Below the pieces are notes generated by a model that saw nothing but the letters and a program-made list of their open reading frames with translations, did no database searches and was not told where the DNA came from. From the NCBI RefSeq assembly GCF_037975245.1, contig NC_092572.1, positions 19,753,489 through 19,817,488 on the forward strand: a stretch of 64,000 nt of DNA, in the 5' to 3' direction. Position 1 is the first letter of the stretch, and every line of letters begins with the position of its first letter. This document shows positions 23,901 to 31,490 of the stretch, piece after piece. The position numbers and the translations under genes were made by a program. The DNA is from Apostichopus japonicus. Taxonomy: Eukaryota > Echinodermata > Holothuroidea > Aspidochirotida > Stichopodidae.

Positions 23901-26900
23901 TCAACTCATTACAAAAAACAGATCTTAGTCAAGATTGACGAATCAACCTGTCCAGATCGTGACAATAAATTGATGATTTTTGCACTTTTTGAATGAATAA
24001 AAGATATATTTTTGTTATGCTACTAATGCCGAAAACTTACACTTCCTTCTTCAAATTTTCCTTTGTCTGATAAACGCTTCTTTTTTTCTACAAATTCTTC
24101 GGCCTCCTCTTTCATCTCTGGTTTGGTGGTGAAGAGGTAAGTAATGAAATTAACAAGAAAACACTTAGAAGAGTTGAGAAAACAGATACTTAAAAATACA
24201 ATTTCGCATGCTAAGATATAAAAGAAATGGATGGGGGGGGGGTGTTCAATACTGTGATTGATTACCCATTCTGTTTCAAACTCATTTCTTTTTTTGAGAT
24301 ATCTATCATTGGAAATTAAAATACGAACTTGCATGGTCCGAACCTTTGTATTGTTCATTTTCGGAATGACTCGGAATTTAGTTTAGCCTATTAATGTCCG
24401 TAAATTAACGTAATGATATTGCAAAGTATAATTTTCGAAGTATAGTGGTAAAAACTACCTACCCTTTACGTTTGTTACAACAAGCGGTTCGAGAGAAGTC
24501 TTTCCTGGTTTTCGTAACGGCATCTTAAAATGTAAAAGCACAAATTAAGCATTAGATGCAGCTGTAACATCAAGGAAAACTTGCGAAATGAAAGCAAGAG
24601 CGTATCTGAAATTTAAATTTGAATTTCTCATCAAAGTATCTTTTCCAATACTTACAATCAGAGAAAAATATTTAATAATCTCGTTTTCCTCATTTCGTTA
24701 TTTAAATCTAAAGTGTGAACAACATTAGTTCCGATGATCCATTCAATTGCGTAAAAAGAGCACAATATGTATATCAATCAAATAGTAATGCGAAATCTAG
24801 TTTTCTACGAAATTTAACTCGCCGCATAATTTTGAAACTTTGATTGCACAATTTCTACCCGTTAGTATGATTCTTCATATTATAAGCTGCGTGTTACAAG
24901 TTAATTACATAGGAACCAAGAGACATATCCCTCATGAAGTACACACGCATATGCACACACGACGCACACATATGCCAACTTCACTGAACAGGTTCCGATG
25001 GATGCAAAGCTTCATTTACAAAAAGGAAAAATTGCTTTATAGGCTAATCACAGCCGTTCAGAAATCATTTCCGATTGTGTACACTGTTAATGGACAGGTG
25101 CACCTTCTCATCTCATTCAAAAACTGATCGAAGTAAAAATTGCGAATCAAACTGTCCGGATCGTGACAATAAATTGATAACTTTTGCATATTTTTGAATG
25201 AATAAAAGATATGTTTTGAAATGCTATTATTGCCGAAAACTTACACTCCCTTCTTCAAGTTTTCTTTTGCCTAATGAACGCCTCTTTTTCTCTCCAAATT
25301 CTTTGGCGTCCTCTTTCATCTCTAGTTTGGTGGTGAAGAGGTAAGTAATGAAATTAACAAGGAAACACGTAAAAGAGTATAGTAAAACAGATACTTAAAA
25401 TACAAATTCACATGCTCATTGAAGTTAAATAAAAAATAAAAGAAATGGAGGGGGGGGGGGGGGGGCAATACTGTGATTGATTACCCATTCTGTTTCAAAC
25501 TCATTTCTTTTTTTGAGATATCTATCATTGGAAATTAAAATACGAACTTGCATGGTCCGAACCTTTGTATTGTTCATTTTTCGGAATGACTCGGAATTTA
25601 GTTTAGCCTATTAATGTCCGTAAATTAACGTAATGATATTGCAAAGTATAATTTTCGAAGTATAGTGGTAAAAACTACCTACCCTTTACGTTTGTTACAT
25701 CAAGCGGTTCGAGAGAAGTCTTTCCTGGTTTTCGTAACGGCATCTTAAAATGTAAAAGCACAAATTAAGCATTAGATGCAGCTGTAACATCAAGGAAAAC
25801 TTACGAAATGAAAGCAAGAGCGTATCTGAAATTTAAATTTGAATTTCTCATCAAAGTATCTTTTCCAATACTTACAATCAGAGAAAAATATTTAATAATC
25901 TCGTTTTCCTCATTTCGTTATTTAAATCTAAAGTGTGAACAACATTAGTTCCGATGATCCATTCAATTGCGTAAAAAGAGCACAATATGTATATCAATCA
26001 AATAGTAATGCGAAATCTAGTTTTCTACGAAATTTAACTCGCCGCATAATTTTGAAACTTTGATTGCACAATTTCTACCCGTTAGTATGATTCTTCATAT
26101 TATAAGCTGCGTGTTACAAGTTAATTACATAGGAACCAAGAGACATATCCCTCATGAAGTACACACGCATATGCACACACGACGCACACATATGCCAACT
26201 TCACTGAACAGGTTCCGATGGATGCAAAGCTTCATTTACAAAAAGGAAAAATTGCTTTATAGGCTAATCACAGCCGTTCAGAAATCATTTCCGATTGTGT
26301 ACACTGTTAATGGACAGGTGCACCTTCTCATCTCATTCAAAAACTGATCGAAGTAAAAATTGCGAATCAAACTGTCCGGATCGTGACAATAAATTGATAA
26401 CTTTTGCACATTTTTGAATGAATAAAAGATATGTTTTGAAATGCTATTATTGCCGAAAACTTACACTCCCTTCTTCAAGTTTTCTTTTGCCTAATGAACG
26501 CCTCTTTTTCTCTCCAAATTCTTTGGCGTCCTCTTTCATCTCTAGTTTGGTGGTGAAGAGGTAAGTAATGAAATTAACAAGGAAACACGTAAAAGAGTAT
26601 AGTAAAACAGATACTTAAAATACAAATTCACATGCTCATTGAAGTTAAATAAAAAATAAAAGAAATGGAGGGGGGGGGGCAATACTGTGATTGATTACCA
26701 ATTCTGTTTCAAACTCATTTCTTTCTTTGAGATATCTATCATTGGAAATTAAAATACGAACTTGCATGGTCCGAACCTTTGTATTGTTCATTTTCGGAAT
26801 GACTCGGAATTTAGTTTAGCCTATTAATGTCCGTAAATTAACGTAATGATATTGCAAAGTATAATTTTCGAAGTATAGTGGTGAAAACTACCTACCCTTT

Positions 26901-26956
26901 ACGTTTGTTACAACAAGCGGTTCGAGAGAAGTCTTTCCTAGTTTTCGTAACGGCAT
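10207..26956 (-). CDS. Locus 1: multi-exon ZU5-UPA-Death domain gene(s), modules C2-C1-B-A
   Basis: Composite model of my own from splice sites and phases. 5' to 3': N-terminal exon pairs at 26.9/26.5 and 25.7/25.3 kb; module B exons 24463-24523, 24041-24117, 23470-23527, 21842-22159, 20641-20861, 19899-20000, 18780-18929 and a linker from 18021; module A exons 17786-17843, 17252-17331, 16661-16721, 15510-15827, 14385-14605, 13652-13750, 12168-12317, linker 11524-11744; Death exon 10207-10452. Without linkers, B and A each give 987 nt (329 codons). Domain order matches the cytoplasmic part of UNC5 and the roughly 500-residue UNC5CL, known as death-domain signalling adaptors. B has no Death exon of its own, so it is either a truncated gene or the upstream half of one gene with A; all module borders are phase 0, which allows the fusion. 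No signal peptide, Ig or thrombospondin exon was found. The true start is unknown. Confidence 0.6.
10682..11017 (-). other. Open frame before the Death exon, status unclear
   Basis: A 111-codon frame with HPLEMARENLFDLLLNLLID and PPKVTGLQKSLFF, interrupted by a poly-G run of 10. In the locus 2 copy (44422-44757) the run is 15 G and the downstream frame changes. I see no convincing splice sites and no domain. Probably not coding, although the Leu-rich first half could be helical. Confidence 0.2.
11129..11323 (-). other. Conserved block between linker and Death exons (locus 1)
   Basis: An open 64-codon frame with HTSGYLSTASLFRIDNFELK and then HLRFESSFKS. Related blocks lie at 44869-45063, 55425-55572 and 58300-58455. 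The block sits just after a possible acceptor (CGTAAAG), but the phase needed after the linker exon leads to an early stop, so I do not call it an exon. It may be an alternative last exon or an intronic repeat. Confidence 0.3.
11524..11744 (-). CDS. Module A acidic/Ser linker exon
   Basis: Donor CTTCAG|GTAACT, phase 0. The frame reads VGNHETMGCVYRSR, then IDMPLYYKESSLSRAE and an end rich in Lys (KVRKKLLQ). It would bridge UPA and Death domains, the place of a variable linker in UNC5. The 5' border is uncertain: acceptor AG at 11745 is my best candidate, but its phase differs between copies and this copy has one extra base near the start compared with module D. Confidence 0.45.
11841..11989. 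repeat. (ATC)n then (AT)n microsatellite, left copy
   Basis: About 90 bp of ATC repeat followed by AATTT and about 54 bp of TA repeat, in the intron upstream of the module A linker exon. The long His and Met frames here are artefacts. Confidence 0.9.
12168..12317 (-). CDS. Module A UPA domain, second exon
   Basis: 150 nt, phase 0-0, acceptor TTTAAAG|ATAATC, donor AAC|GTATGT. It reads IIKFDTVANMEADFCTFYLN, then a Cys strand and KAGQGKDLAEL. The donor differs from the AAAG|GTTAGT type in module E because of small changes at the border. Identical to the module D copy as far as I compared. Confidence 0.7.
13256..13299 (-). pseudogene. Partial duplicate of the module A UPA exon
   Basis: About 44 nt matching the 3' part of the UPA exon (Trp, then NEENNA), with a possible donor AAT|GTTAGT but no 5' half. 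It sits in the first of two tandem units of about 430 bp (roughly 12.88-13.30 and 13.31-13.69 kb). The same arrangement occurs in module D, and it is absent in B and E. Confidence 0.55.
13652..13750 (-). CDS. Module A UPA domain, first exon
   Basis: 99 nt, 33 codons, phase 0-0, acceptor GAG|AAACCC, donor AAAG|GTTGGT. It reads KPALFLKRRQLPLTVLLQKV, then a Trp-containing stretch ending NEENNAK. Frame intact, unlike the module D copy. A partial duplicate of this exon lies 350-400 bp downstream. Confidence 0.65.
14385..14605 (-). CDS. Module A ZU5 domain, second exon
   Basis: 221 nt, phase 1 to 0, acceptor TCTTAG|GCAACC, donor ACTG|GTAAGT. It reads NQPQWKEERNTKCDV, then ETCVMRLYNFCWKKFQIDGR and a strand EAMKITLFAAKRS, ending LDIGYYWDLPSSQL. 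Compared with module D it differs at many residues, although both lie in the same duplicated block. Confidence 0.8.
14850..15410 (+). mobile_element. CR1/L2-like LINE 3' end, intron of module A
   Basis: Plus-strand remnant of a non-LTR retrotransposon, antisense to the host gene and between the two ZU5 exons. Recognisable C-terminal reverse-transcriptase-region pattern in broken frames: a VISDLDHS-type start, SGLPNYL, then a Leu-Trp-Asn-like end (KLWNRLPVE) and a FDFVWF tail. Many stops and frameshifts. Confidence 0.6.
15510..15827 (-). CDS. Module A ZU5 domain, first exon
   Basis: 318 nt, phase 1-1, same splice sites as the other modules. It starts GDCHSMRAESMIGKDGG and continues with TLYIQNTGVSLEIPPRALRR, then SSVVVELLPNNVKLLKP. 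Compared with B, D and E, the usual Pro-Gly-Ala loop reads Pro-Arg-Ala here. Frame fully open. Confidence 0.85.
16137..16531. mobile_element. Solo LTR in module A intron
   Basis: 395 bp starting TGTTATGAAG and ending TTACCGCA (TG...CA), flanked by the 5-bp direct repeat GCTTT (16132-16136 and 16532-16536). Modules B (about 22480) and E (about 62840) show the empty site, with a single short GCTTTCAATAC-like sequence. This is the signature of a solo LTR left by recombination of an LTR retrotransposon. An AATAAA lies inside. Confidence 0.75.
16661..16721 (-). CDS. Module A linker exon before ZU5
   Basis: 61-nt exon, acceptor GAGCAG|GTGACG, donor GAAG|GTAAGT, phase 0 to 1, reading VTSVDQVSIRTDKNIIETDE. 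One codon longer than the same exon in B, D and E. Confidence 0.6.
17252..17843 (-). CDS. Module A N-terminal exon pair
   Basis: Exons 17786-17843 (58 nt) and 17252-17331 (80 nt), total 46 codons, phase 0-0. They read MPLRRLRRTLPEPFVTNTK, then EMKEDTKEVETNETRLSDKT and GNIEKGS. The first exon has acceptor TTTTTTTTAG|ATG and donor G|GTAGAT. Directly upstream lies the 3' end of module B, so this pair is either the start of a separate gene or an internal repeat of a fused one. Confidence 0.6.
18021..18204 (-). CDS. Module B acidic linker exon, 5' end cut by an SINE
   Basis: Clear donor CTTCAG|GTAACT, phase 0. The frame reads a Ser/Thr/Glu-rich stretch ending DFSEESLQ, with MPLYYKESSLSTTE near its start; no domain. 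At the 5' side the homology with modules A and D stops at about 18204, where an inverted SINE fragment begins, so the original acceptor is lost. UPA exon 2 could splice past it, since both neighbours are phase 0. A 177-nt gap separates its donor from the first exon of module A. Confidence 0.45.
18205..18397 (-). mobile_element. tRNA-derived SINE, 5'-truncated (module B)
   Basis: Inverted copy with the B-box region GGTTCGATACCCGGCCGGG (read on the minus strand) and tail CATAAGCCCTTGTGGGGTTT. The A-box head is missing. It begins inside the module B linker exon. Confidence 0.65.
18780..18929 (-). CDS. Module B UPA domain, second exon
   Basis: 150-nt exon (50 codons, phase 0-0), acceptor CAAAG|GTAATC, donor AAAG|GTTATT. 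It encodes GDFCTFLLKKGVSDETDGCK and then CYFKAGQGSDF. This matches the end of UPA in UNC5, where a Cys-Thr-Phe strand is followed by a Cys-containing strand and a Gly-Gln-Gly-like turn. Joined to the preceding exon it gives a full-length UPA domain with the right Trp spacing. Confidence 0.7.
19899..20000 (-). CDS. Module B UPA domain, first exon
   Basis: 102-nt exon (34 codons, phase 0-0), acceptor ATAAG|ATACCC, donor AAAG|GTTCGT. It encodes GQLPLTILLEKVVPPNWTCN followed by an acidic/Asn end. It aligns with the UPA region of UNC5 that precedes the conserved Trp. Intact reading frame. Confidence 0.65.
20641..20861 (-). CDS. Module B ZU5 domain, second exon
   Basis: 221-nt exon, phase 1 to 0, acceptor TCTTAG|GCAACC, donor AAAG|GTATGC. 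It encodes the back half of ZU5: QPQWEEERN, a Cys-Asp-Val segment, ETCVMWLDNF, then a strand with AKKIILYAA and an end at IDIGYYWQLP. The spacing of Cys, Trp/Phe and the LYAA strand corresponds to the end of ZU5 in UNC5 proteins. It carries more lineage-specific changes than the first ZU5 exon. Confidence 0.8.
21100..21700 (+). mobile_element. CR1/L2-like LINE 3' end, intron of module B
   Basis: Best-preserved of four copies. It reads ALTHAPVISDLDNSNCLYVG, then LPYYLINKLQRVQNDAVRGL, the typical end region of CR1/L2/Rex-type LINE proteins. Same position and orientation as in module A, so the insertion predates module amplification. Confidence 0.65.
21842..22159 (-). CDS. Module B ZU5 domain, first exon
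   Basis: 318-nt exon, phase 1 to 1, acceptor GTTAG|GTGATTC, donor GAAG|GTAAAT. It encodes the front of a ZU5 domain: KDGGTLDIQNTGVSLKIPPG near the start, then a strand-rich region with VVVELLPNNVTLLKPATLTL and PHCLVL, ending with the HHKEG join. The ZU5 fold (ZO-1/UNC5) mediates intramolecular contacts with UPA and Death domains in UNC5. The B/E lineage has SFASNSS where A/D has a PFTSYSS-type sequence. Confidence 0.85.
22525..23378. mobile_element. hAT-like non-autonomous DNA transposon in module B
   Basis: 854 bp with imperfect terminal inverted repeats (CAGCAACGTAGCCAGG at the left, CCATGGCTACGTCACTG at the right) and an exact 8-bp target duplication AATGGTGT (22517-22524 and 23379-23386). 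Module D has the empty site with one AATGGTGT followed by ACAC at about 51190. An 8-bp duplication is typical of hAT elements. No transposase frame, so it is non-autonomous. Both ends carry G/C-rich runs. Confidence 0.8.
23470..23527 (-). CDS. Module B linker exon before ZU5
   Basis: 58-nt exon between acceptor GCGTAG|GTGACG and donor GAAG|GTAAGC, phase 0 to 1, encoding about 19 residues that start VTSADELSIRK and end in acidic DEG. Same exon in modules A, D and E. No recognised domain. Phase 1 at its end is exactly what the first ZU5 exon needs. Confidence 0.6.
24041..24523 (-). CDS. Module B N-terminal exon pair
   Basis: Exons 24463-24523 (61 nt) and 24041-24117 (77 nt). The first reads MPLRKPGKTSLEPLVVTNVK; the second starts EMKEEAEEFVEKKKRLSDKG. 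The first exon is almost identical to those of C1 and C2, while the second is clearly diverged from them. This fits a duplication breakpoint in the intron between the two, near a poly-G run at about 24.23 kb. The pair ends in phase 0, matching the next linker exon. Confidence 0.6.
25245..25743 (-). CDS. N-terminal exon pair C1 (46 codons, phase 0-0)
   Basis: Exons 25683-25743 and 25245-25321, same sizes, splice sites and reading frame as the pair at 26.5-27.0 kb. The second exon encodes the charged stretch EMKEDAKEFGEKKRRSLGKR and is identical in sequence to that of C2; the first differs by a base or so (one residue, V versus D). No linker or ZU5 exon follows before the next pair, so this pair was copied without the rest of the module. 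Confidence 0.55.
26465..26956 (-). CDS. N-terminal exon pair C2 (46 codons, phase 0-0)
   Basis: Exons 26896-26956 (61 nt) and 26465-26541 (77 nt), with acceptor AG directly before an ATG, donor G|GTAGGT, acceptor AG|AGATG and donor AGT|GTAAGT. Together they encode 46 residues: a basic stretch starting MPLRKPGKTSLEPLV, then a highly charged Glu/Lys/Arg stretch starting EMKEDAKEFGEKKRR. No known domain. It is the most upstream of three nearly identical pairs and lies in a 1.22-kb tandem repeat. The pair is symmetric in phase, so it can be included, skipped or repeated without a frameshift. It could also be a start exon, since ATG is its first codon. Confidence 0.55.
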
Positions 26957-27299
26957 CTTAAAATGTAAAAGCACAAATTAAGCATTAGATGCAGCTGTAA
27001 CATCAAGGAAAACTTACGAAATGAAAGCAAGAGCGTATCTGAAATTTAAATTTTAATTTCTCATTCAAGTATCTTTTCCAATACTTACAATCAGAGAAAA
27101 AGATTTAATAATCTCGTTTTCCTCATTTCGTTATTTAAATCTAAAGTGTGAACAACATTAGTTCCGATGGTCCATTCAATTGGGTAAAAAGAGCATAATA
27201 TGTATATCAATCAAATAGTAATACGACACCTAATTATCTACGAAATTTAACTCGCCGCACAATTTTGTAACTTTGATTGCACAATTTCTACCCGTTAAT

Positions 27300-28550
27300 A
27301 CGATTCTCATTATTATAAGCTTTAAAATAGAAATGAATCCAACTTTCCCCACAGGAGTTGCAGAACTAAAGAAAAACTATGAGAGTTGTATGTATTTTTA
27401 TTATGATATCTCTATTCTGAAAAAAACTGAATGTCTCATGTAACACGAATGACCTTCTTTTTATTTCTTAATGTATTGTTAGTTTCTCTATATCAAAAGT
27501 GATTCCAAATTCAAAACGAAAGGCAATTCGGACATTGAAGGGTGAAACTGTCCGCTGTTTATGATTATATTTTGAATGTTTTTTTTTTGGACAGTTTTGA
27601 GTTCAACATCCAAGGGAAATTTGCTTCCTTTATCCATTAATATGAAAACAGCTATACATCTAAGTAATTAATTAATATTGTTCCTGCATCTCCATGGCTA
27701 CGTCTTACAGCTTTGTCCAAGATGTGTCTACTATTGATGGAACTACAAGTCAAGTCAACTCATCCGTCGCCTGCGTGGTGAGTACACATCCAATTTATGT
27801 TAGTATAATTTCTTATAAACAATGCTTTATGTAGGATTATTACGTCCTAGCTGCACGTGCAAGCTACCGTCGAATTTGAACAGAATTGATAAGTGCCTTG
27901 AAATCAACACTTATGTTCAGGACAAACGTTGACATTATTCGATGCTGAACGCCCATAAGAACATTATTTGTTAGCTGGATTATTCAAGTTTTCACTACAA
28001 ACAATCTTACATATCTTCGTTTCCTGTTCTTTACACATCAGTAATAAATCTTTCCTCCCTGATGAGAGTCAAAGTCTCATACTGTTATTTCTTTGTTACA
28101 TAGTAACGCCGCCTTTCCCTGTTAATAAATTACCGTTACTAATTAACAGAAACATAAATCTCTGTCTTTCTTACTATTTCTCTATTTAGATCCCCCTGTA
28201 AGTCAAGCGCCTGAAAGGAAGCGAAAGGTGATTGTCATGAGATGTTGAAATTGTGTTTCAAAAACATATCATACGGCGAAGCAAAAAGCATATAAATAAG
28301 AATGATATACCTGCACAAATATCGCAGTAAACTATTCCTGGCGGGTAAACGCACATCTGCATTGAGCACACTTAAGTCAATATAGGAGACATACTTGTCA
28401 CTGAAAGATTCACAGACTTAATAACATGAATACATACATCAGCTTTACAGACAGAACAGTCTTTAGCCAGTCATAACACACTGAGTGACGTCATAATTAT
28501 GAGCTTCTCACTGACATGATCAGATGGATACCATGGACGAGAAGATGACG
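27300..28550. other. No firm gene; upstream flank of locus 1
   Basis: Contains a sequence at 27335-27450 homologous to 54665-54790 (ATGAATCCAAC, then CACAGGAGTTGCAGAA), probably a dispersed repeat, and a GTGAGT donor-like site at 27778 after a 28-codon open frame that I do not trust. Confidence 0.35.
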
Positions 28551-28559
28551 AGTAGGGAA

Positions 28560-28935
28560 AAGAGGGAAGTATTCAAGTGCCATGGTTGTGGCAATTAAAT
28601 CATTTTTAGAGATACTGTCGGTCAAATCCAAAACGGAAGGTGCATACCATGCAACAAAGTGATGAACAAGATAAGCCAGAGGCATCAGCCAATCTAGAAC
28701 CATTGTTCATCGGTGCGGTAAATAAGGAACCTAAACATAATGCTGTCATTAAAAATGATGAATATTTTGTATTCTTGCCAGTATCAGGCAGCAGCTCTCG
28801 TATCAAAATCAAAGTTGACACTGGTTCGCAAGTAAACATTATACCAGCATCCACGTTCCAAACACTCCGAAACATTCACATTGAAACATCAAAGCCAATG
28901 TTCAGGCTTACGGACTGGCAAGGTTCATACCGAAC
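28560..28935 (+). pseudogene. gypsy 1 zinc knuckle and aspartic protease
   Basis: A Cys-X2-Cys start (KCHGCGN) is followed by a stop and a shift; the rest of the CCHC knuckle is in another frame. The protease frame from 28640 contains the catalytic triad context KVDTGSQVNIIPASTF. It runs only to about residue 100 and ends right after the deletion junction. Confidence 0.7.
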
Positions 28936-29400
28936 ATGTCCACAATAACCGCGCCCATCAGAGAATTGCTCAAACAGGAAAACCAATTCTACTGGGGACC
29001 TACACAAGAACAAGCTTTTGAGAACATCAAAATCATTCTCTCTAAAGCACCGGTGTTAATATTTTTTGATGTTACACAGTTGATAACTATGGCGTGCGAT
29101 GCATCAAATTCGGGACAGTCTTGCTTCAAAACAACAAGCCAGTCGCTTACGCGTCTAGATCTCTCACGGATGCGGAGACACGATATGCGCCTATTGAGAA
29201 GGAACTGTTAGCGATAGTTTTTGGCTTAGAGAGATTCAATCAGTATACATACGGTAACTCAGTTTTGGTAGAATCGGATCCACAGGCCACTGGAGGCTAT
29301 TGTAACAAAGCCCCTAGTGTCCGCGCCGCCACGTCTACAACGAATGTTGTTTCGCATTCAGAAATATAATTTCGCGGTGAAATATGTTCCAGGAAAGGAA
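28936..29400 (+). pseudogene. gypsy 1 RNase H region
   Basis: Starts with the end of the reverse transcriptase (ITAPIRELLKQENQFYWG). The RNase H part shows MACDAS, then after a frameshift VLLQNNKPVAYASRSLTDAE and EKELLAIVFGLERFNQYTYG and VESD. A further shift separates it from the following integrase frame. Confidence 0.75.
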
Positions 29401-30237
29401 CAGATCCTCCCTGACACATTATCGCGAGTATATGTGGAGGGTCAGATGGATGAAAACATTGATCTAGATAACTCAGCACAAGTTCACATGATCATGACAT
29501 ATCTTCCAGTTTCAGACTCAAAGCTTGAGGAGATTAAAGCAGAGATAGAACGAGATCTCCAAATGCATACATTGAAGCAAATCGCCCTCAATGGATGGCC
29601 ACAAACCAAAGAACAAACACCCAAAGAAATCCAGGACTATTGGAACTTTCGGAATGAGGTTTTAGTCATTAATGACATTTTATTGAAAGGACAAAAGCTC
29701 AATATTCCTCATACTCTCAGAAAGGAAATGCTAAACACCATACATGTTGGTCACATGGGGATTGAGAAGAGTGAGATAAGGGCAAGGGATGCTATTTGTT
29801 GGCCGGGTATGGGTAAAGATATTGAAAAGTTAATCCAATCCTTTGATGTATGTCAGGAATTACGTTTCTCAAATAAAAAAGAACCAATGTTTGTATCACC
29901 TATTCCAACTAGAGCTTGGGAAGTTGTTGCGACAGATCTTTTTCATTTTGAACAAGATAATTATCTTCTAGTCGTTGATTATTATTCTAGGTTCATTGAA
30001 ATTGCCAAACTAGGGACCACACTCAGCAAAACTGTAATTATGCATATGAAATCAATTTTTGCTTGGCATGGAATTCCGTCAGTAGTTAGAAGTGACAATG
30101 GACCACAATACACGTCACATGAGTTCACCCTAAAGAATGGGGTTCTCTCATGTCACTACTTCGCCTTACCACTCTCATGCAAACGGTTTGGCAGAGAAAT
30201 CAGTCCAAACCATGAAAAGGTTGCTAGAAAAGACTAA
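29317..30237 (+). pseudogene. gypsy 1 integrase
   Basis: 306-codon frame: YVPGKEQ linker, zinc-binding H-H pair (IHVGHMG), then SFDVCQE where the first Cys of the usual Cys-X2-Cys is Phe. The core has ATDLFHF (first Asp) and RSDNGPQYTSHEF (second Asp). The frame shifts at about 30.15-30.17 kb, so the catalytic Glu lies in another frame. Not expected to be active. Confidence 0.75.
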
Positions 30238-30410
30238 AGCGGAGGAAAAGACCCCTACCTAGGTTTGCTGGAATCCAGAAACACCAAAATCGATAACATC
30301 GGTTCACCAGCACAACTTCTTATGAGTAGACAACTAAGGTCAACACCCCCACCTTAGAAACTCAGCTAAAACCCAAACTGGTTGAACCTGTTCTGGTCAG
30401 AAAAGCTTTT

Positions 30411-30785
30411 GTGGTTAAACAGGCTAGACAGAAACTATATTATGATCAAGGCTCAAAGCAACTTCCACCATTGCACAAGGGTCAAAATGTCAGGGTACGG
30501 TTTCAGGGAACATGGCAACCAGCCACAGTCGTTGAAAAATCTTCAACACCAGGTTCATACTTATTAGAAACTGAAGGTAGAAACGAGTTAAGGAGAAACA
30601 GGAAGCATATAATAGAGACACACTTAAAAGAAACACAAGGTGACATTGACATACAGAGAACGAATGACATAGATATTCCATCTATCTCAAACAAAGTACA
30701 AACAACATCACAAAAAGCAAGTACAACGTTGAGGGGTCGAGTCATAAAGGAACCAAATAAGTTTAAAGATTTCATAAGTTATTGA
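30411..30785 (+). pseudogene. gypsy 1 integrase C-terminal domain
   Basis: 124-codon open frame with QKLYYDQGSKQLPPLHKGQN, VRFQGTWQPATVVEKSS and RRNRKHII, the C-terminal DNA-binding module found after the integrase core in gypsy elements. It ends with a stop at about 30784, shortly before the purine tract. Confidence 0.65.
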
Positions 30786-31012
30786 GTTTGCAATTCCTTA
30801 TGACATGTATATTATGTAAATATTTGTTTTTCGTTTATCAGTCACATTGATTGTTTCATTTTAGCCTAATGTTTTTTTTTTTCTCTAGAGTCTGCTATCA
30901 AATTCTGTTTTCAGATTACCATATTCTATCATTTGCATGACAGTATTACAATCGTTTCACACTATTTTGGTGCACTAAAACAAGTTATTTGTTTAGACTT
31001 TTGAGGGGGGGT

Positions 31013-31135
31013 TGTAGTCATCGTATTATAATTATCTGACACCTCGGACGAGGTTAGAATGAGAACTGTTAAATAAACAAGACACGTAATGTTTGACTGA
31101 AAGTTTACGTCTTCTTTTCCGTACAAAATGTAACA
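31013..31135 (+). repeat. Putative 3' LTR of gypsy 1
   Basis: Begins TGTAGTCATC just after GAGGGGGGGT and ends TGTAACA. It has an AATAAA at about 31072. At 123 bp it is short for an LTR; no matching 5' copy is in the window, so this rests on the purine tract and TG...CA ends. Confidence 0.5.
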
Positions 31136-31324
31136 GTTGTCGGTTCTGATATTTGCTTACATTTGCATGTAAATATTAAGTTAAAGCATTTCTTTAAACT
31201 GCGGACAATAAAATCAGTGGATTAACGCAGCTTATAAAGATAACCAGCAGACCAAGGTCTCACAACGTAACTCTCTGGAATGACGCAAGCTACTGCAAAT
31301 GGCATGATGAATACAATGTAAGCT

Positions 31325-31490
31325 CAAACCACTAGAAAGAGACTTTAACCACTATAATTTGCCGAGGAATCCTTCTTCTCTCATGATATGTAGATGCCTG
31401 AAAACTATCCCTGCGTATTTCCTTAGTTATCCCTTTCCACTGTAGAAACCGATAAATGAGATAGTAGTACGTGATAATGACCTCCAAGCA
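31325..31490 (-). pseudogene. Second copy of the GPCR TM5-TM6 relic
   Basis: Nucleotide-level copy of 505-680 with stops in all frames; an RRIPRQIIVVK stretch corresponds to the start of TM6. The preceding 31230-31320 matches the first 110 bases of the window, with about 400 bp missing between the two parts. Confidence 0.5.

Larger units (their letters stand above)
24246..27290. repeat. 1.22-kb tandem repeat, two full copies and a partial third
   Basis: Units about 24246-25465, 25470-26685 and 26690-27290, with a period of 1220 bp and only scattered differences between units. Each unit starts right after a run of 9-17 G and contains the N-terminal exon pair of the next copy. The third unit becomes more diverged after about 27.17 kb. 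Confidence 0.8.
28560..31135 (+). mobile_element. Ty3/gypsy retrotransposon 1, internally deleted
   Basis: Order on the plus strand: zinc knuckle remains, retropepsin, a junction at about 28.93 kb, RNase H, integrase, C-terminal domain, purine-rich tract GAGGGGGGG and a short 3' LTR. The gag start, 5' LTR and almost the whole reverse transcriptase are missing. Several frameshifts. Relatives are K02A2.6-like metazoan gypsy elements. It lies in the gap between the two duplicated gene blocks. Confidence 0.8.

Noticed and set aside
24840-25127. Identical 95-codon plus-strand frames here and at 26060-26347
   Set aside because: Identity comes from the 1.22-kb tandem repeat. They lie antisense in an intron of the minus-strand gene, have no domain and no codon-level constraint that I can see.
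27694-27777. Plus-strand 28-codon frame starting MATSYSFVQDVS before a GTGAGT donor
   Set aside because: No following exon fits its phase, and CCATGGCTACGTC at its start resembles the right end of the hAT-like element at 23.36 kb, so it may be a TE end.
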